This document shows positions 21,301-31,548 of a stretch of DNA of 64,000 nucleotides, in pieces (position 1 is the stretch's first letter; each line of letters opens with the position of its first letter). Made by a program: the position numbers and the translations under genes. The notes beneath the pieces are model-generated. The model had not been told where the DNA came from and did not search any database. It saw nothing but the letters and a program-made list of their open reading frames with translations. The DNA lies in contig NC_090610.1 in the NCBI RefSeq assembly GCF_004359215.1, positions 3,870,579-3,934,578 of the forward strand. The letters run 5' to 3'. This DNA is from Bremia lactucae. Its lineage: Eukaryota > Oomycota > Peronosporomycetes > Peronosporales > Peronosporaceae.

Positions 21301-23648
21301 ATGATCCAGCCGACGACACTGTCACTTCAAGAGAAGCAGCGCGGTAAGTCGTGTTCGCAATGCCATCTTCTTTTCTCTTGCAATTCATGTATCTGTTGTC
21401 CTTGCGATTCTCTTTAGAGAATTTGCTGCGCATGCTGGACTTTAATTCCGAGAGCGCCAATAGCTTCACGGAGGCTTCTCCGAGCTCTGTGTACGATAAC
21501 GTTTAAGACGAATGGGGCGCTCAATTAATGCGTATGTCAACTTTATAATTGTCATGTTGTACAGCGAATGCTGGGGCGATCAATGGAAAGTCCTTATTTA
21601 CGATCGGTTTTGCCGCGATATCATCTCCCCCATTTTAAAGCTGCACGAACTACGCAAAAAGGGAGTGACGCTACATATGCTGCTAGATACAGAGCGTGAT
21701 GCAATTCCAGATGTCCCAGCCATTTACTTTGTCGAGCCCACTGAGAAGAACTTGGAGCGCATTGTGTCGGATTGTTCCAAGGAGCTTTATAGCTCAGTTC
21801 ATCTTAACTTCGCTTATCCGTTAAATCGTGAAATGCTTGACTTTTTAGCTCACGCGTCGGTGAACGCGGGTTGTACCAGTATGGTATGCCTTTTAAAATG
21901 TTTGTGCTTAGGAGTGTAGCGTACTTACGAATCGTCTGGTGTAGATTTCTAAGGTTTACGACCAGTTTACGAATTTTGTGTCGTTGGAACCAAGTCTTTT
22001 TTCTTTAAATCTCCCTGCGAGCTACCAAGCGTACAATGATCCAAATGTGGCCGACGTACAGATAGAGCAGTCAATGAATGCCATTGCCACGGGATTATTG
22101 TCCATGCTTGTTACTATGGGAAGTGTACCCGTAATTCGATCTCCAAGTACCGATGGACCATCAAGAATGGTAGCAGAGCGACTCAGCAGTACGATACGAG
22201 AGCATTTGGTACATTCAGTTGCATTATTTACAAGTCCTTGATCGATAAAATTTCTACTATCCTTTATTGATTAAATTGCTATTGTCCGCAGAATTCAAGA
22301 AGTGGTGTATTTAATGAGAGCTTGTTTAGCTTTCAGGTATTAGATGGAAGCGTGTTGTCGCTGTAAATTGTTACTAATTGTAGTTTCAACATTATCGATG
22401 GGTATCTGTAATCTAGCGGCCGTTGTTAATCATTATGGACCGCACGGAAGATATTGCAGCAAGTTTGTACCATCCCTCGACGTATCAAGCGCTTGTTGAT
22501 GATGTTCTATCGATCGAAATGAATCGTGTGAAAGTGAGAGTGAAAGCAGCAGATGGAAACGAGGATGGAATGGATGGCCGGACCGTGGAGCGCACGTATG
22601 ACCTTGACGTGACGACTGATAATTTTTTTAAAATGCATGCTGGAAGCTTATTTCCTGACGCTATTGATGCGAACGAAGAAGAAATGAAACAAGTTTCGAG
22701 GAAAGAGGAACAGATTCGAGCACAGACTGGGGGTAACGATGCCCTGATGAATGGAACAAAAGATCTTGTTGCGGCTGTGGACACTCTTCCCGCTCTTGTG
22801 GAGAAAAAAATGATGCTCGAAGTACACACAAATATATTTCATGCAGCGTTTGAATGTGTGACGAAGCGCCAGATTCCATCGTATTCTATGGTGGAGCAGA
22901 AGCTTATCGATGGATTGCACGTTGATAAGGCTGAAGTATTACAGCTACTATCAAATACTGAAATGGGTACTTTGTCTGATAAAATGCGCTTGCTGATGAT
23001 TTATTTCCTATCGAGCGGAGCCAGTGAAGCAGAAATCGCCGAATTTGAGACCGCTTACCAGCAATGCGCAGCAACTTTGGAGCAACCAGAGGCTCACATG
23101 CAGGCATGGAAATTTCTTCGAAAGCACTCGGCTTTTCAGCGACGAACTAGTGTTGGCGCTACTTTACAGACCGAGAGTGGCGCTGCGCCTGATAGCGGTG
23201 TCAATATGAACAAGTTTAAGGGTCTTGCACAAGGTTTCTTGGCTCAAGCTGCGGCAAGCTTTAAGAACTTTTTACCTGAGAACAAGAAGTTGCACGTTAC
23301 GCGTGTCACGGATGCTATCTGCGAAATGAAGCCAAACACTGAGGATGAAAGCTTCTTATATTTGGATCCGAAGGTATTCATTTCGTGTGTAAGAGTTGAT
23401 AATTTGACTCACAAAAGTATGTTTAACGTTTCTTCTGGCAGATTAAGGCCAACGGTGACGTACCCCGACAGCGGTCACCTTTTCGTGAGGTCATTGTTTT
23501 CATGATTGGTGGTGGGAATTACAACGAATACCATAACTTGATGGCGTATGCTAAGGGGCAACAGCCTCCGCGACAAATCTGGTATGGCTGTACGGAGCTA
23601 CTGAATCCAGAAGCGTTTTTGCACCAGCTTGGCTCCATTGGCACGTAG
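21301..23648 (+). CDS. SLY1: Sly1/SCFD1 family Sec1/Munc18 protein
   Basis: Seven exons, by GT-AG junctions and frame: 21301-21343, 21418-21490, 21565-21883, 21945-22217, 22292-22336, 22417-23373, 23442-23648; introns are 61-80 bp and the protein is about 638 residues, the usual Sly1 length. Sly1 binds ER-Golgi syntaxins and guides SNARE assembly for vesicle fusion on the cytosolic face of ER and Golgi membranes. Recognised blocks in order: KQRENLLRMLDFN, QWKVLIYDRFCRDIISPIL, ERDAIPDVPAIYFVEPTEKN, KVYDQFTNFVSLEPSLF, RPLLIIMDRTEDIAASLYHP followed by STYQALVDDVL, and REVIVFMIGGGNYNEYHNLM near the C-terminus. The gene looks intact. The splice sites of introns 2 and 4 are the least certain: donor choices GT|GTACGA at 21491 and TCA|GTTGCA at 22218 were made to keep frame and family alignment. 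Confidence 0.9.
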
Positions 23649-23741
23649 CACTTTTGAGGCCTACAGGCTCGAGTCATGTTTCAAGGATTCGAAGCTGCGA
23701 ATTTACTTTAGCTACTACAGCTGATCATCACGTTTCAATGA

Positions 23742-23912
23742 GTTTGGGATTTACAGAATAATTTGCCTTTCGAGATAATTGAAAAATTGACACCGTTCTT
23801 GACACCTACTGCAGCAATCCATCGTCTTTTGTCGGTGATGTCTCCTACAATTCGTCAGAAGTGGTTTATTTCTGTAATGGGGCACGTGGTAATAAACCCT
23901 TTTATCCTCTTC
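23742..23912 (+). pseudogene. fragment of an unidentified host exon (F-box-like), cut by a retrotransposon
   Basis: After a possible 3' splice site (TTTACAG at 23750-23756) the frame NNLPFEIIEKLTPFLTPTAA then IHRLLSVMSPTIRQKWF is open for about 50 codons. The Leu-Pro-x-Glu-Ile-Ile-x-x-Leu start resembles an F-box helix, but the match is short. The frame stops about where the family C element begins. It may be the first exon of a gene split by the insertion, or a chance frame in the Sly1 3' flank. Confidence 0.3.
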
Positions 23913-23929
23913 TAAATTAGTTGATTACT

Positions 23930-24316
23930 TAAATCCCATTTATCATGGGTAACAAATACGGTCGCCGCCCGATATAAATCTGGCGGCCTAAATCTATTTT
24001 AAATTATTCAGGGTGAGGATTTAGATTAAATAATTAAATAAAGAGCAGTTTCCCTTTAGATCATAAAGCGTTAAGTGCCTTCCTAAGGCTTGCGGATTGA
24101 TCTGTAAGAGATAGAAGCCTTTCTAAGGTATATCCTCTTGGGCACTAATTGTGACTTGGTTCGACGAACCCCTGAATCCCTTGAACTAGTATTCCTTAAG
24201 CTTTAATTGCTTATACGACTCCCTGCATTGTTAAACCCATTAGTTCAATAAAACCGAGTGACTTCCTGAGTATAAAAGTTTTCCTCTGACTTTAGGAGCG
24301 AGGTAGCTCCGCTACA
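23930..24316 (+). repeat. family C 5' LTR (left boundary uncertain)
   Basis: The right end is firm: AGCTCCGCTACA at 24305-24316 followed by the CCTGGTAGCA site. The same LTR, reversed, is at 39561-39740 (TGTAGCGGAGCTACC). The block TTCGACGAACCCCTGAATCC, then CTTGAAC, is shared by both. The left end lies between 23905 and 23950. Confidence 0.6.
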
Positions 24317-24376
24317 CCTGGTAGCATTCGTAGTCAATCTACGCTTGAGTCTTTACAAGACTAAATCCTCCCGAAA

Positions 24377-25395
24377 ATGAAAAAGATTCCAGAACTGTCA
24401 GAAGCGCAACGCGCCGCTTATGACAAGCTCAAAACTTTATTTGGGCTTGAACACGTGGAATTTATCACCTAGCCTGCATGCGAAGACTTCCTGATCGGTC
24501 AGGTACAGGACCACTTAGCGGCATCTATGCCAACCCGGTACATCTCTGAACCTGACTCAGAGCCGAGGGCTCGCCCAATAACTGTAAATGTGAAGATATT
24601 TGAGGGAACAGTGGGAGAAAATCTCCCTTTTTATATTAAGCAGATGGAATTGTCCATTGATAACGCCTTGTTCTTAACAGAACGGCAAAAGGTGGCTATG
24701 GCCATTTCCAAACTTGGAGGAAGAGCCATAAAGTGGGCACTATCGTGCAGAACCTTCATAAACGACGCTTTTCCCTCATGGGATTCGCTGAAGCAGCAGA
24801 TGACTAGCATGTTTGCACCGCCTGATCAGGCTTTTCGCATGCGAGCACGGCTCCTAGCGACTAGGCAGGGTAAACGAACCCTAGGGGACTTTGTCCATGA
24901 GTTTAGAACTCTCATTGCATCTATGCATCAAAACCCGGTGAAAGAAGCAATTTTCGTTACAATTTTTATGGGGGGGTCTCAATGAGGGCGTTGCCCGGAC
25001 GGAATTATTCCTATCTCATCCTGCTACTTTCAAAGAGGCAGTTGCCATAGCGCTACGCAATGAGTTCGACTTTAAGTCTGCTTGCTTTAGCACACCTGTT
25101 TACCGAACAAGCTCTTTGAGCACATGGGTTTCGTCATATTAAGCGGAACTCATGGACCTAAGCCTCGTTGAGGAAGGAGAAGAGGCTCTTCAAGCTGTGG
25201 AACAGCATAAGACCATCCGTAGATGATATATGTGCGGAAGCACGAATCATTTCTGTCCGGCCTGGCCCCCACGAAATTCGTGTAAAACCAGAGATCTGGT
25301 ACGGTGCGGAAAAAAATCGATACCCAGTAGGTGCGGAGCGCCCTACTGGGGAATACCTAGGCTCTGCTAAACCTCTAGGAGGTCAGAATAAATAG
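24377..25395 (+). pseudogene. Gag of family C with zinc knuckle
   Basis: The N-terminus starts MKKIPELSEAQRAAYDKLKT. The capsid part includes YISEPDSEPRARPITVNVKI, FLTERQKVAMAISKLGGRA and MRARLLATRQGKRTLGDFVH (24527-24985), the retrotransposon gag pattern. A shift at the G-run near 24970-24976 moves the frame to HPATFKEAVAIALRNEFDF, and a CCHC-type knuckle remnant (CYMCGSTNHFCPAW, about 25228) follows. A stop near 24471 precedes the capsid. Confidence 0.8.
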
Positions 25396-25429
25396 AACCT
25401 AGCCCCAATTAGCTGGTGCTTAATGGCAC

Positions 25430-25865
25430 GGGCCGAGAGTACAAGCCTGGTTGGCTAGTCGCTCAAGTGACTGCAAAGGGCTTCGATAAACCGTGGTCAA
25501 TTTTAATTGACTCAGGAGCGTCTTGCAATCATGCTCGACGCTTTTCCCTTGAATGAAGTCAAAAATACGTTGAGGCGCTTAAAGCACCTGAAGGTGATAC
25601 AATCACTGTTCGCTTAGCGACTGGAACTCGTGTCACTGTTCTCAAAGTTCCATTGAACTTAGGTGCAAAGTTTCTGGACTTTGACAGTATGGAACGCTAT
25701 CTCGTCTTTCATTTTGATTCGAGATATGATGCCATCCTTGGTATGGCCTGGCTAGAATACCATGAGCCATTGAACGATTGGAGGTCTAAGACCTTAGGCG
25801 CCACGCGCAATGTTCCTAGCAAAGTTTTGCAGAGTCATGAACCCACCTTTGCTAGGCAACAATAG
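25430..25865 (+). pseudogene. aspartic protease of family C
   Basis: WSILIDSGASCNHARRFSLE has the intact D-S-G-A-S active-site motif of retropepsins (about 25497-25555), followed after a stop by EGDTITVRLATGTRVTVLK and YDAILGMAWLEYHEP (25653-25865), the C-terminal part of the fold. The minus copy at 39870-40440 is its homologue. Confidence 0.8.
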
Positions 25866-26280
25866 CGCTATTGGCGCAGATTATTGAATGAGTCTGTCAG
25901 TGTTTTAGACATTGGAATGTCTGAGTTAAGACGCCCATGATTTTTTTCACACGCAAGCGGGCGAAATTGATTCGCTGCAACGCTATTTTTTCGGATCGGA
26001 ATGCGGATGAACCCGTGATGTCAACTTTGATGAAGCAACGTTTGGATTTTCGATGGAAAAATCAAGCGAATTAGGAGCAAATTGGGCAAAATCTTGGGAA
26101 TAGTCACCCCGGTGATCACAGCCTGCGGAAAGCTCGAAAAAGCACTAACCCACCTCATACCAGATCTCCAATGTTAAAAGCATTAATTCTGAGCCCGGCT
26201 CGGCAGAAAGAAGTGGAACGGCACGTACTCCGTCGAGTGACACTCTTTGTAATAACGATTCACTGAATGCTTAAAGCATT

Positions 26281-26550
26281 GTTGGCCTAAGGGCGAATCA
26301 TCAAGGGTGCAATATCCTTGAGATTCGTGGAGTGGCACGTTTAAGTCCACCGAGTATAGTCGGCCGAGGTGGCATCATACTGAGTGTCAGTAGTGACATT
26401 GTTGGCGGTTCGCCAGGACCTCAAGGGTGCAACATCCTTGAGATGCGTAGAGTGGCACGCCTAAGTCCACCGAGTGTGGTCGGCCGAGGTGGCACCGAAC
26501 TAAGTGTCAATAGTGACACTATTGGCGGTTCGCCAGGGCATTTTGGGTCA
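26281..26550 (+). repeat. 120-bp tandem repeat, about 2.3 units
   Basis: Blocks repeat with a period of 120 bp: TCAAGGGTGCAA at 26301 and 26421, AGTGGCACG at 26331 and 26451, GGTTCGCCAGG at 26407 and 26527. In the frame 26332-26607 each unit codes for a 40-residue Ser/Gly/Pro-rich segment (ARLSPPS-VGRGG-LSV-SD-GGSPG). It lies between protease and RT of family C. Confidence 0.8.
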
Positions 26551-27012
26551 AACTCTCCTAATGCAGGTGAAGCGACACGTAAACGTTCGCTGGATAAGGA
26601 AGTTTAAGTAATATAGGCTGGAATATCCGGGAACGTTAATGTCCCGGCCTTTAAGAGGCGTATTGTCTCCGCTTCAAGACAGGATGGACACGAAGCGTTT
26701 ATACCCTCACAAAGTGATACGAGTGAGCAATTACACACGCTTGTAAATGGTGTGACCGGTAACATTGAAGGGAAGTTTGCCTTGCGACAATCCCTTCGTT
26801 ACATGCTCTTTTGGAGCTAGACGAAATAACATTGATGAGTGCGGCCGGGCCTTAAAGGCTGGCAACTTATCTGAGATGGTGGTCATTCGACCAAAAATTG
26901 AGTCAAACTCATCGTCACTTCTAGACGAAGCTGTCTGGATGACACAAAAGCTGCACTTAGTGCGCGAAATGGGTCATTTATCCTTAAATATCCTACGGAT
27001 CCGTTTTATTCC

Positions 27013-27900
27013 TTGATTAAGGAATTCCAAGATGTGGTATGTAATAATTCACCATCTGTTTTACCTCCGGGTAGAGGTGTTTGTCATGAAATTTACTTGG
27101 TTCCGAAAACCAAATACTGTGTCACAAGACAATGGCCCTTACCAAGGGAGCAGTGTGACGTCATTGATGATTTCTTCCGTGCTAAGCACGAGGCTGGAAT
27201 TGTACGAGAGGGCAAATCTCCTCATTCGACACCGACATTTTGTGTCAAAAAGCTAAATGGTAAATGGCGCATTGTACATGCTTATAAAATAAGCTTAATG
27301 CTGCCACTATATTAGCACAAACCCTCTTTCCCAGAAAGGATGTTCTTCAGAACAATATGGTGGGATGTGCAATGTACTGTGCACTTGACTTAGTCGACAG
27401 TTACTACCAACTGCTCATGCGAGCTAATGATATCCCGCTTACAGCGGATTGCACCTCAAGCGGTATGTTATGGGAGTGGTTGGTTATGTCACAAGGGCTT
27501 TCCAACGCCCCGGCTACATTTAATCGTCCAGTGACGCAACTTTTCGCCCTCACCGAGGTTATGCACGGACTTATTTCGATGACATTATTATCCATAGTCG
27601 TGCGGAGCAGGGTTGGTCGGATATGAAAAACCATTGTCTATTTGCGAGCAGTGCTCGAGTGTATGCGCACAAATAAATTGCATGCCAATGCATCTAAATG
27701 CATTTTTGGCGCAGACGAAATTCCTTTTTTGGGATGCTTCATTGGGAAGCGAGGCCTTAGAGCGGATCCCGCTAAGGTAAAAGCCATAGTGGGTTGGCCG
27801 GTGCCTAAAAACCAAAAGGATTTGCGTAAGTGGTTGGGTCTCACCAATATTTACACAAATATAGCGAAAGTTACGCTGATATGGCTAGGCCATTATCTTA
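27013..27900 (+). pseudogene. reverse transcriptase of family C
   Basis: Motifs in order: SPSVLPPGRGVCHEIYLVPK, FFRAKHEAGIVREGKSPHST and TFCVKKLNGKWRIVHAY (27013-27315), LVDSYYQLLMRAND and SGMLWEWLVMSQGLSNAPAT (27357-27560), the active-site region near 27570-27600 (Y-F-D-D in a shifted frame), and KLHANASKCIFGADEIPFLG (27642-27850). It copies element RNA into DNA. At least three frameshifts and stops break it. Confidence 0.85.
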
Positions 27901-28762
27901 TCACGTTAAGAAGGGTACAGAATAGTGCTGGACTAGCACCGAACGTAATGCTTTTCGAGCAGTTAAGAATTGTCTTATCCATGCCCCGATTCTGGCACTG
28001 CCAAACCCAAATTGGCCTTTCAGTGTCGTCTGTGACGCATCAGATTTTGCCATTGGCAGTGCTCTGTTACAAATAGATGTTGATGGGCATGAACGTGTCA
28101 ATGCGTTCGAGTCTAGACAGCTTAAAGCTGCGGAAAAGAACTACCCAGTTCATGACAAAGAATTACTTGCTACGAAGTATGCTCTCGTCAAATTCAGAGT
28201 TCATCTGCTCGGCTCTAAGCCATTTCTGTTATAAACAGCGTCATTACGCACGGATACTAAGTTGCACCATCTCTCACAGAGAATGGCCCGATGGCTATCC
28301 TTTTTCGCGGAATATTACTTTAAAGTGAAGTATAAGCCCGGCAAGCAGAATGCTTTGGCCGATGCGTTATCACGCAGGCCGGATTATGAGCTCTCTCATT
28401 CAACGACTATCGTGTCGCCTATTCCTGAATTAATCCGTTCGGCTTACGCCAAGGATGAACAGTGTGTAGCTCAGCTACGAGATCTAGCTCTAAAGAACTC
28501 TGATTCAGGTATTAGATTGCCGGCACGTTTGCGTGCAAGGTTACATCGATTTTCTTTTGATAGCGACCTGTTGCTTTATTGCACAGACACCGCGGACCCT
28601 CCGCGTGTCGTTGTTCCTCATGATGAGGATTTGAAGTACCGAATCCTCTATGAGGCACACGATACTATCTTTGGTGGTCATCTCGGTAGAGAAAGACCTA
28701 CGGCTCTGTCAGCAAGATTTGTTGGTAACTCAAAATTTATAAATGGGTCAGCACATATGTGA
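27900..28762 (+). pseudogene. RNase H and connecting region of family C
   Basis: Remnants of SVVCDASDFAIGSALLQ (about 28022-28075), ESRQLKAAEKNYPVHDKELL (28100-28170) and then the longer open frame 28262-28762 with LSQRMARWLSFFAEYYFKVK, QNALADALSRRPDYE and PPRVVVPHDEDLKYRILYEA, which leads into the zinc-binding N-terminus of integrase. Confidence 0.85.
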
Positions 28763-29402
28763 GCACATGCGAAACTTGCCAACGGGTTAAACCTCGGCGC
28801 ATGCTGCTGCCACTGGCGAGCCTCTCGTCCCCATTGGTTGCTGGGAGTCCATTAGTATGAATTTTGTTTTCGGTCTACCGAAAGATTTAGCCGGTAACTC
28901 CGGCATAGTGGTCTTTGTTGACCGATTGAGTAAAATAGCTCACTTGGCGGCCGTGCCGGATTCCATTGATGGTGAAGGTACAGCAAGACTGTTTATTGAC
29001 CGCGTGTTTTGACAACACGGTTTGCCAGTGGTAATTGGCATTGATTGGGACCCCCTTTACACGGGTAAATTCTTGAAATCAATTTTCCGAGTGCTTGGCA
29101 CCAGATTGGATATGTCCTGTGCGGACTATCCGCAGATCGATGGTCAAACTGAACGTGTCAATCGAGTCATTGAAGACGTTTTATGCGGTGTGTGTGCTCA
29201 GACATCAAAGCGCTGGAGCTTGCTCCCAGTGGTGGAGTTTGCGTTAAATAACGCTGTTCATGTCTCTACAGGCTATACTCCGTTCTATGTCAATGGTCTC
29301 ACCCTCCCACGCGTTCCATGAACTATACCACTGCGTGGTTCAGGGCTTGGTGAGGGAGAATTAGCCGATAGGCTTGCTGATATTAGCCCTGTTGCCGTTC
29401 GG
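28660..29402 (+). pseudogene. integrase of family C, truncated
   Basis: The zinc-binding part (AHDTIFGGHLG, CETCQR) lies at 28660-28790. The core follows: MNFVFGLPKDLAGNSGIVVF and VDRLSKIAHLAAVPD (28857-28960), DWDPLYTGKFLKSIFRVLGT with first acidic residues (29044-29105), DGQTERVNRVIEDVL and PVVEFALNNAVHVSTGYTPF (29139-29290). The C-terminal domain and LTR are absent because the sequence switches at about 29402. Confidence 0.85.
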
Positions 29403-29559
29403 ATGAGGGATACTTCATCGCCAGCTGCAGAGACACATAATGACTGTGTGGCTGGAGCAACTTTCGTCAATATATTTGCAAATTCTCTTGAGGTTAATGG
29501 ATCAGTGGAGCGTTGTGCTCCTACTGACCCCGACCATTTTTTTCTGGCGGCCCGCCTCG

Positions 29560-30719
29560 CTATTGCGCTATTGCAACAACGTCGGACCCGCGACCGTTGC
29601 CCTTTTTGAGATTTGGTCCATAACTACGTTCAGTACCTGTCGGTACTGGGCGTGGGGCACTACGCTCATGAGCGCAGTGTCCTAACTTTTGACAGCGATT
29701 GCATTTCTGCATTCGCTTATTGTTCAAAAAGCGAGGTTTCTCGCTTTCGACATAAGAGAGGTCCTTAGGTTCTGGACTATCAAGCTCGTGTCGCCTAGGA
29801 GTACAATACGATGACGAACTAGCTTGAGCCTGTCTCAAGCTTAAGTCCTCCTGTTCCGAAAAGAATATTGCTTTTTCAAGCGTATCCAGTTCCAAGCGGA
29901 TCATTTGGGACTTTACGGGACCATTCGTAAGACCTTGCATGAACACTGTAATCAACGTGTGTTCATGGACTGGGTTGTCTGTGCAACTCGCTAAGAGTCG
30001 TATATGCTGGGCATAAGCGTGAAACATTACGCTTGCTTTGCTTGAGTTTCAGAAGCTCCGATCGATCTTTGAACTCAGGCCTAGGCGGTTCAAATGTCTG
30101 TTTAAGCCGGGCTTTGAAAGCTTCTAGCGACCCAAAGACATATGGGTGGCGCAACGTAAGGCTTAGTGCCCAAGTTTTGGCACGACCTGCCAAATTTGAC
30201 TAAGCAAATGCAACTTGCATTTTGCTCGCCGACGATGAGACGAGTCCTTATGGCATCGTCCAACTCGACGAGCCATCTTAAGAGGAAGTCTTCTTCGACT
30301 TCCACATACTTAGAGTTGTCTATCTTTAAGGCTTCGGGATGACGCATACGCGTGATCACACGGACAGGGGTCTGTTCCTGTTGTAACCTCAATAGTTCTA
30401 CCTGTTGTAACCTCAATAGTTCTACCTGTTGTAACCTCAATAGTTTCACCTGTTGTAACCTCAACAGTTCTACCTGTTGAGAGCCTTGCTGATTAAGCAA
30501 GGCTACCATCTCCTTCGCCTTCTCAAGTTTATGTTGTATGAACTTGGCGATGGCTGCATGGAGGGCATCTCTGTCCAAACCGGATAGCATGGCCAGGATG
30601 GTATCGTTCCCTACGGATGAAATCATTTGTTCGACCGCACTCCTTTCTATGTCACTTATAAAGGAGTAGCTACCACGTGAAACGTGATGCGTATTTCCAT
30701 TATCATCTAATAAGTCCAT
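29560..30719 (-). pseudogene. Gag of family A with amplified 24-bp units
   Basis: The N-terminus (30719-30102) reads LLDDNGNTHHVSRGSYS, AMLSGLDRDALHAAIAKFIQ, then four Leu-Leu-Arg-Leu-Gln-Gln-Val units and the capsid start (EEDFLLRWLVELDDAI). After shifts the capsid end (FKARLKQTFEPPRPEF) and, in 30027-29560, GLTNGPVKSQMIRLELDTLE and a knuckle CNRCQKLGHCAHE follow. In the knuckle the last Cys of C-C-H-C reads Arg-Ser/Ala region (HERSA) where the copy at 42975 has HKCSA, so the knuckle is damaged. Confidence 0.85.
30377..30472 (-). repeat. four tandem 24-bp units in gag
   Basis: Units start at 30377, 30401, 30425 and 30449, each CCTGTTGTAACCTCAA plus eight bases, differing by one to three bases. 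They encode an eight-residue Leu/Gln repeat. Sister copies have one unit (about 2850) and about three (42507-42582). Confidence 0.9.
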
Positions 30720-30770
30720 GTAAAATGATGGAACTGTGGTACTTGGACGGACTATAAAGTGCTACCAGGT

Positions 30771-31176
30771 GTAAGGGGCGCTGCCGACTTTTACTGCTTC
30801 AGTACAAGTCCACTTCGCATTGCTTCAGTGCGAGGGCGTCACGTCACTTCACGTACACTAGTACGTGTAGAGGAAAACTCTCTTTCAAACACTAAACTGT
30901 ATTTAACATAATAAAGTTCTTCTGTTTCTATCTATTTTTTATACTGACTTAATTATATATTAATACTAATCATGTAATAAAAGTCTTATCTGTCTCTCTC
31001 TCTTCGCGCGCGTCCAGCGCTGACTGGACCGCGGAGCAAGTAGATTTAATGGTCTATATTTACCAATGGATAAGCTTTCCGGATATTACTATGTAAAGAT
31101 ATTCTCCAAATATTATCTACCTTTCAAATAATATATTAATTTACAACCTTTAAGTGAAGATTTCATCGTTACACAA
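30771..31176 (-). repeat. family A LTR, minus orientation
   Basis: It begins TGTAAGGGGCGCTGCC and ends near ATCGTTACA. The terminal repeats are damaged on both sides (the inner end lost one base of ACGGGG and the outer end lost the CCCC). Confidence 0.8.
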
Positions 31177-31548
31177 ATTATACATTTTATTATCCGCTTG
31201 TGCAATATTCGCAAAACTTTTTTTTCTTCACACCAAAATTTCCACAGCGATACCATGCGCTTGAGTAATATGACATGTCGCACAAAGCTAAGGTTTCTAC
31301 AACAGTACCATGAGCTTGAGTGAAATAACATGTTATAGTTGTCGAAGACAAAAATCTGCCCATTAATGCTCCATTTACATGGCTATTTCATTTTCAGCCA
31401 TATTTTGCTTGTCCCACGCCTCCATTATTGGCCATGGGTTAGTACTCTTTTAATTCGAATGTTAATGAATAACTTTTCTTCGTTAAGGCTATTAGGGTTG
31501 AAAGTCCCCAAAACGAAAATACGCTGTTGTATCCATAGAGTTCGATTG
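31177..31548. other. spacer, 3' flank of the kinase gene
   Basis: No recognisable gene; contains only short frames. Confidence 0.5.

Larger units (their letters stand above)
23905..29402 (+). mobile_element. family C Ty3/Gypsy element, plus strand, lacks its 3' end
   Basis: 5' LTR (to 24316), primer binding site, gag, protease, a repeat-rich spacer, RT, RNase H and integrase follow in the normal order. At about 29402 the integrase stops and the minus-strand family A gag/protease begins, so the integrase tail and 3' LTR are missing. Gag differs from families A and B (PELSEAQRAAYDKLKTLFGL). Stops and shifts are present in every region. Confidence 0.85.
29403..31176 (-). mobile_element. 5' part of a family A element, minus strand (LTR, gag, start of protease)
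   Basis: LTR at 30771-31176, Gag from 30719 down to about 29560, with zinc knuckle and the start of the protease region down to 29403, where it is cut against the integrase of the family C element. The rest of pol is missing. Confidence 0.85.

Noticed and set aside
22485..22920. Minus-strand frames of 90-114 codons inside Sly1
   Set aside because: Reverse shadows of the large Sly1 exon.
24377..29402. Family C considered as an intact, active element
   Set aside because: Stops and frameshifts in gag, protease, RT and RNase H, and the 3' end is missing.
30377..30472. 24-bp repeats considered as a CRISPR-like array
   Set aside because: The units are directly adjacent with no spacers and are in frame within Gag of a eukaryotic retrotransposon.
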